Assembly: GCA_050732575.1 (NCBI GenBank)
Contig: JBOHRF010000166.1
Span: forward strand, 1-10,370
DNA: 10,370 bases
Direction: 5' to 3'
Origin: JBBDWZ01 sp050732575
Lineage (GTDB): Bacteria > Gemmatimonadota > Gemmatimonadetes > Longimicrobiales > RSA9
Part shown: piece after piece, positions 6,780 through 10,370 of the stretch
Position numbering within the stretch: position 1 is the stretch's first letter
Layout of the letters: each line of letters opens with the position of its first letter
Made by a program: the position numbers and the translations under genes
The notes under the pieces: model-generated
Database searches by the model: none
The model's input: only the letters and a program-made list of their open reading frames with translations
What the model was told of the DNA's origin: nothing

Positions 6780-6826
6780 GTGTGAAAATGTAGACTCTTA
6801 TGCATAAATGTCAACATTTTCACACA
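6779..6826 (-). promoter_or_regulatory. 48-bp palindrome, probable AbiEi operator
   Basis: Two perfect 13-bp arms, TGTGTGAAAATGT (6779-6791) and ACATTTTCACACA (6814-6826), flank a centre that is itself palindromic (TTATGCATAA, 6798-6807) plus a GAC/GTC pair. Over 24 base pairs of symmetry only three are mismatched (6792/6813, 6796/6809, 6797/6808). The element contains the A of the abiEi ATG at one end and the last Val codon and TGA of hsdM at the other. AbiEi antitoxins are known to bind inverted repeats in their own promoter and repress it, so this is the expected operator. As RNA at the end of hsdM it could also fold into a strong hairpin. Confidence 0.8.
6787..6814 (-). promoter_or_regulatory. 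Promoter for abiEi and downstream genes, inside the operator
   Basis: The minus strand carries a perfect -35 TTGACA (6814-6809), a 16-base spacer, and a -10 TACATT (6792-6787), which matches the consensus at four of six positions and fits TANNNT. Seven bases separate the -10 from the abiEi ATG, so transcription should begin at about 6780-6779, giving a leaderless or nearly leaderless mRNA. Both hexamers lie within the palindrome, so repressor binding would block the polymerase directly. Confidence 0.65.
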
Positions 6827-8901
6827 ACGGGTCCCCGGCCGCTGCCCGTCACTTCCGCCAGCATGCGCACGATGTCCGTCTCGATAGTGCGGATGTCCGC
6901 TTCGATCTCCTCGAGCGGACGCGGCGGCGTGTAGCGGTAGAAGTAGCGGTTGAAGTTGATCTCATAGCCCACGATGCCAACCTGGCCATCCTTCGCGTCG
7001 CGCTTCGTGTTGTCGATCCAGGCGTCGGGCCCGTGCGGCTTCACCTCGCGCTGGAAGAAGGTGTTGACACTCTCGGACAGCGGCACCCTCTCCGTGTCGC
7101 GCAGCTCGGGATCGGGTTCTGGATTGCCGTCGCTGTCGCGACAGGGCGCCGCGCTCTCATCCCGGTCGGATAGCGCGGACAGGATCGCTTTCAGCACTGG
7201 TGCCGGCAATTGCATGCGCGCCTTGCGTGCTGCGGCATCGAACATGTGCCGGAACTCGCCGCGGTCCTGGCAGAGTGTGTCGGGCAGGGTGTGCAGGAAC
7301 TTTCGGATGGCTTCTTGCTGCGTGCGTCCCGCTTCCTGCTCCAGCGCCGCCGCCTCGCCCTTCTTCTTTGACTGCGCGAGCGCCTGAAAGCCCTTCTCAC
7401 CTTCCAGACGCGCGATGCGTTCCGGGCTCGCCTGGAAGTTGAGACGCAGCGGCCGCTCGACCGTGATTTTGCGATAGCCGAAGTGCGTGGTTGGGTAGAT
7501 GCGCACGTGGTCGCCTTCTTTGAACTCACGGAGAAGGCGAAGGATTTCATCGGCTTTTTCGATCGGGATCTCGCGGCGCTTGTCGCCCAGGCTCTTGCGC
7601 ATGGGCACCCAGAACGATGTGGCGTCGATCAGCTGGACTTTGCCCTTCCGATCGGTTGACTTGCGGTTGGTCAGCACCCAGACGTACGTAGCGATGCCGG
7701 TGTTGTAGAAGAGCTGCTCGGGCAGGGCAATGAGCGCTTCCAGGAGGTCGTTCTCCAGGATGTATCGCCGGATCTCGCTTTCGCCGCTGCCGGCATCGCC
7801 CGTGAAGAGCGGGGAACCGTTCATGATGATGGCGATGCGTGAGCCACCATCCCTGGCTTCCTTGCGATGGGCGAGCATGTGCAGCAGGAACAGTAGCTGG
7901 CCATCACTGATGCGGGGCAGCCCGGGTCCGAAGCGGCCGGAAGCGCGATCGTGCTCATTGCGCACATTCTCCTCATCGCGCTTCCAGTCTTTGCCGTACG
8001 GCGGATTTGCGATCAGGTAGTCGAAGCTGCGGCCGGCATGTTGATCATTGGAGAGTGTGCTGCCGAACGTGATGTTGTCGGCATCGCGGCCGGTTGGGTC
8101 TTTCATGAAGAGGTCCGACTTGGAGACGGCCCAGGTCTCCGGGTTGACCTCCTGCCCGAACAGGTGGATATCGGCATGGGCGTTGATGGGCGCGCGCACC
8201 ACGGTGCCGTTTCGACGACCACCGATCGTGACGTGCTCTTTGGTGATCATGAGCATGCCACCCGAGCCGCAGCACGGATCGTAGACGGAAATGATGGCGC
8301 CGCGCCGACCGATGCGCGTCGCATCGCCGGCCAACATCAGGTCCACCATGAGGTGCACCACATCGCGCGGCGTGAAGTGCTCACCAGGATTCTCGTTCAG
8401 TGCCTCGTTGAACTTGCGGATCAGCTCCTCGAAGATCGTGCCCATGGTAGGGTTGTCGATTTTGTCGGGATGCAGGTCCACGTTCTTGAAGCGCTCCAGC
8501 ACCTGGAACAGCAGTCCGGCCTCGTCGAGCTTGGAAATCGTGTTGTCGAAGTCGAACTTCTCGAGCACATCCCGCATGTTCTGACTGAACCCTGCGATAT
8601 AGGCGCGCAGGTTGACGGCCAGGTGCGGCGCATCGGCCAGCAGCTTCTCGAAGTCGTAGCGGGAGGTGTTGTAGAACGCGAAGCCGGAGGCGCGACGCAA
8701 TTGTGCGCTCTGGTCTTCCAGCTTGCCGTGGAAGCGAGCCTGCGTTTCCAGCACCTTAGACTTGGTCGGCGCCAGCACGCAATCGAGCCGGCGTAGCACG
8801 GTCAGGGGCAGGATTACGTCCTGGTATTTGCCGCGCTTGAAAGTGTCACGGATCAGGTCCGCAACGCCCCACAGGAAGCTGACGATCTCGCTATGATTCA
8901 T
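6820..8901 (-). CDS. hsdM: Type I restriction-modification DNA methyltransferase subunit (HsdM)
   Basis: This is the N6-adenine methyltransferase of the type I complex; it protects host sites and assembles with HsdS. The 693 residues run in normal family order. An N-terminal HsdM_N helical region covers 1-150 (FLWGVADLIRDTF, KYQDVILPLTVLRRLD). Next come GEHFTPRDVVHLMV (173-186), the SAM-binding motif I DPCCGSGGM (208-216) and the catalytic motif IV NPPYG (299-303). A C-terminal extension contains VNTFFQREVKPHGPDAWID and FNRYFYRYTPPRPLEEIEAD, common in longer HsdM proteins. A lysine- and glutamate-rich helical stretch lies at about 490-540. Cys replaces the usual Ala in DPACGSGG, which is unlikely to abolish activity. 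The ATG at 8901 has no strong Shine-Dalgarno but a GATAAT lies five bases upstream. The gene starts 21 bp after the oxidoreductase stop, and its own stop lies inside the AbiEi operator. Confidence 0.96.
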   Translation of the reverse strand: MNHSEIVSFLWGVADLIRDTFKRGKYQDVILPLTVLRRLDCVLAPTKSKVLETQARFHGKLEDQSAQLRRASGFAFYNTSRYDFEKLLADAPHLAVNLRAYIAGFSQNMRDVLEKFDFDNTISKLDEAGLLFQVLERFKNVDLHPDKIDNPTMGTIFEELIRKFNEALNENPGEHFTPRDVVHLMVDLMLAGDATRIGRRGAIISVYDPCCGSGGMLMITKEHVTIGGRRNGTVVRAPINAHADIHLFGQEVNPETWAVSKSDLFMKDPTGRDADNITFGSTLSNDQHAGRSFDYLIANPPYGKDWKRDEENVRNEHDRASGRFGPGLPRISDGQLLFLLHMLAHRKEARDGGSRIAIIMNGSPLFTGDAGSGESEIRRYILENDLLEALIALPEQLFYNTGIATYVWVLTNRKSTDRKGKVQLIDATSFWVPMRKSLGDKRREIPIEKADEILRLLREFKEGDHVRIYPTTHFGYRKITVERPLRLNFQASPERIARLEGEKGFQALAQSKKKGEAAALEQEAGRTQQEAIRKFLHTLPDTLCQDRGEFRHMFDAAARKARMQLPAPVLKAILSALSDRDESAAPCRDSDGNPEPDPELRDTERVPLSESVNTFFQREVKPHGPDAWIDNTKRDAKDGQVGIVGYEINFNRYFYRYTPPRPLEEIEADIRTIETDIVRMLAEVTGSGRGPVV

Positions 8902-8906
8902 TCGTT

Positions 8907-8912
8907 ATTATC
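8907..8912 (-). promoter_or_regulatory. Possible -10 element for hsdM
   Basis: The minus strand reads GATAAT (five of six matches to TATAAT) at 8912-8907, then five bases (AACGA), then the hsdM ATG. This spacing would place the transcription start at or within a base or two of the ATG, as at abiEi. There is no good -35: TTGCAC lies 19 bases upstream with only three matches. It is weak evidence; hsdM may instead be read through from the upstream gene. Confidence 0.35.
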
Positions 8913-8922
8913 GCTCTGGCAC

Positions 8923-10370
8923 TCAGCGATCGTGCAAGATGCGGGTGGCCGCAAGCCATCCCGGTCCGCCCAAAACCGCCGGTCCGGGATGCGTGCCGGC
9001 ACTGCCCAGGTAGAGTCCACGAATAGGCGTGGTGTGGCGGCCCCAACCCGGGATGGGCCGCATGAACAGGATCTGGTCGAGCATCAACTCGCCGTGCGTG
9101 AGCGCGCCTTCTGTGAGTCCGTAGCGTTGCTCGAGGTCTGCCGGTGTGAGCACTACGCAGTCCACAATGCGGGATGAGAAGCACGGTGAGACGGCATCGA
9201 GCGCAGCGGTTACGCGGTCGGCCAGGAGATCGCGCTGCGTGGCATCCCACTGCGCACCAGCGCGCAGCCGGTAAGGCGCGTAGTGTGCGCTGGCCACCAG
9301 CACGTGTTGGCCGGCGGGCGCCAGCTCGCGGTTGGGCCAGCGCAGTGTGGGCAGGGTGATTTCGATGTGCGGCGGATCGGCCAGCTCACCGTATTTGGCG
9401 GCGTCGGCGGCGCGCTCCAGCGCGGTTGTGCTGGGGGTGAGCGATATCACGCCACGCAGCGCATCGGCGGCCAGCTCGGGAATTTCAGGCAATGCGTTCA
9501 ACCCGAACATCACGAAGGCCGTGCAGCCGCGCAGCTTGATGTTGCGCACTGCGTGCAGGAACTCGGGATCGAGCCAAACCGGGTCGACCATGCCCAGCAG
9601 AGTGCGGGCCGGATCGGCCGTGGAGAGCACGCGCAGCGCGGCAATCTCCTCGCCGCTCTCCAACACCACGCCCACCACGGCGTCATCACGCACGTCAATG
9701 CGCGCAACCGGCGCATCCGTGCGAATGGTGACGCCATGTTTGCGCGCTGTGTCTTCGGCGGCGCGCACAAACGCATCGGGCCCGGTGCGCCACCAGTCAC
9801 TGTTGCGAATGGATCCGGCGGGCGTGCCGATCAAGTGATGGAGCAGGACGAAAGTCGTGCCACCGGAGCGCGGTCCCTGGTGCAGATGGCGCACGGCACT
9901 GGACGCGATGGCGGCCTTGAGCGGGATACCTTCGAACCAGTCGTCGACCAGCTCCTGCACGGACATGGGCATGAGGCGCAGCAGCTCGGTCATCTCGGTT
10001 TTGCCCAGGCCGCGCAGCCTGCGCGCCAGGCCGAGCAAGCCCAGCAGTTCATCGCGCGCGGTCGTGTCGATATCGGGCGCAGGCAACTGATACAGCGCGT
10101 CCAGAAAGCCGGCCAACGTGTGCAGGCGCGCGGTGAAGTGGTGCCAGCGCTCGGCATCGCGCGGCGAGAATCGGCGCAGCGCGTCGGCCGAACGGGCCAC
10201 ATCGTTGGACAGACTCATGACCGTGCCCGGCTCTGCTACAACACTAAAGGTCAAGCTGGGCTGCACGCGATCGACCTTGAGTCCCAGACCACGCGCCGCG
10301 TTGCGCGGGATCCAGCCGGCATCACTCACCAACGGAGGCGCATGAAAGCCGGGCGAGAACTCCACCAGGC
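8923..10370 (-). CDS. Phytoene dehydrogenase-like FAD-dependent oxidoreductase, partial at 5' end
   Basis: This looks like a flavin-dependent amine-oxidase-fold protein of the phytoene desaturase/PYROXD2-like group (COG1233); the substrate cannot be told. The frame is open to the window edge, so the N-terminus, with the GxGxxG dinucleotide-binding motif and the usual 45-50 first residues, is missing. The visible part starts inside the conserved EFSPGFHAPPLVSDAGW segment, and the GTG at 10365 is an internal valine, not a real start. The C-terminus has the family FAD-binding signature, TPIRGLYLGSAGTHPG followed by GGPGWLAATRIL. The middle carries ADAPARTLLG-like flavin-domain sequence (LSTADPARTLLGMVDP). 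It is higher in GC than hsdS and has no link to restriction; it is probably the chromosomal flank of the defence island. It ends 21 bp before hsdM on the same strand, so read-through is possible. Confidence 0.85.
   Translation of the reverse strand, partial: LVEFSPGFHAPPLVSDAGWIPRNAARGLGLKVDRVQPSLTFSVVAEPGTVMSLSNDVARSADALRRFSPRDAERWHHFTARLHTLAGFLDALYQLPAPDIDTTARDELLGLLGLARRLRGLGKTEMTELLRLMPMSVQELVDDWFEGIPLKAAIASSAVRHLHQGPRSGGTTFVLLHHLIGTPAGSIRNSDWWRTGPDAFVRAAEDTARKHGVTIRTDAPVARIDVRDDAVVGVVLESGEEIAALRVLSTADPARTLLGMVDPVWLDPEFLHAVRNIKLRGCTAFVMFGLNALPEIPELAADALRGVISLTPSTTALERAADAAKYGELADPPHIEITLPTLRWPNRELAPAGQHVLVASAHYAPYRLRAGAQWDATQRDLLADRVTAALDAVSPCFSSRIVDCVVLTPADLEQRYGLTEGALTHGELMLDQILFMRPIPGWGRHTTPIRGLYLGSAGTHPGPAVLGGPGWLAATRILHDR

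Noticed and set aside
6779..6826. Bidirectional terminator between hsdM and abiEi
   Set aside because: The arms are A/T-rich and there is no trailing T tract; a promoter sits within. An operator explains the symmetry better, although some attenuation of hsdM transcripts is possible.
7951..8796. 281-codon plus-strand open frame opposite hsdM
   Set aside because: It covers the region encoding the HsdM catalytic core in antisense; the sequence is rich in V, L, R, H and E, with no recognisable domain.
9332..9838. 168-codon plus-strand frame opposite the oxidoreductase
   Set aside because: Ser/Ala-rich shadow of a well-supported flavoprotein gene.
1..10370. tRNA or rRNA genes, CRISPR array, insertion sequence ends, att sites
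   Set aside because: No such structures seen; the window is almost fully covered by minus-strand genes with gaps of only 21-50 bp.

Overview
The window is a stretch of high-GC bacterial DNA in which every convincing gene lies on the minus strand, so the operon reads from right to left. Hand counts of single 60-base lines gave 73% GC in the flanking oxidoreductase (9301-9360) but 48-50% inside hsdS (4081-4140, 4201-4260). There is no decisive taxonomic marker. A run of 10 Ns at 2238-2247 points to a draft or metagenomic scaffold.

Layout in transcription order: (1) 10370-8923, the 3' part of a phytoene-dehydrogenase-like FAD oxidoreductase, probably the chromosomal flank. (2) 8901-6820, hsdM, the type I DNA methyltransferase. 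(3) 6826-6779, a 48-bp near-perfect palindrome containing a TTGACA-type promoter that appears to start transcription almost exactly at the next ATG. (4) 6779-6171, abiEi, the antitoxin/autorepressor of a type IV toxin-antitoxin pair. (5) 6174 to about 5750, abiEii, a nucleotidyltransferase toxin cut off at about residue 143. (6) From about 5743 to 5147, the C-terminal part of a Schlafen/AlbA_2-type ATP-binding protein, missing its N-terminal half and joined to the abiEii remnant out of frame. (7) 5150-3762, hsdS. (8) 3749-3709, a stem-loop whose 3' arm contains the GTG start of the next gene. (9) 3711-2497, an AAA_14/DUF4143 ATPase with a PD-(D/E)XK-like C-terminus. (10) 2504-1, hsdR, the restriction/translocase subunit, running off the left edge. 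The only gaps between genes are 21, 40 and 50 bp; there is no gene-free stretch of 300 bases or more.

The working picture is a type I restriction-modification operon (hsdM, hsdS, hsdR) with accessory defence genes between its subunits. Genes from abiEi to hsdS overlap by 4 bp each, and the ATPase overlaps hsdR by 8 bp, so translation looks coupled. The toxin of the embedded TA pair is probably dead, but its antitoxin and operator look intact and stand between hsdM and hsdS/hsdR. The attractive inference is that AbiEi now separately controls the specificity and restriction genes, with a second brake (the stem-loop) on the ATPase-hsdR pair.
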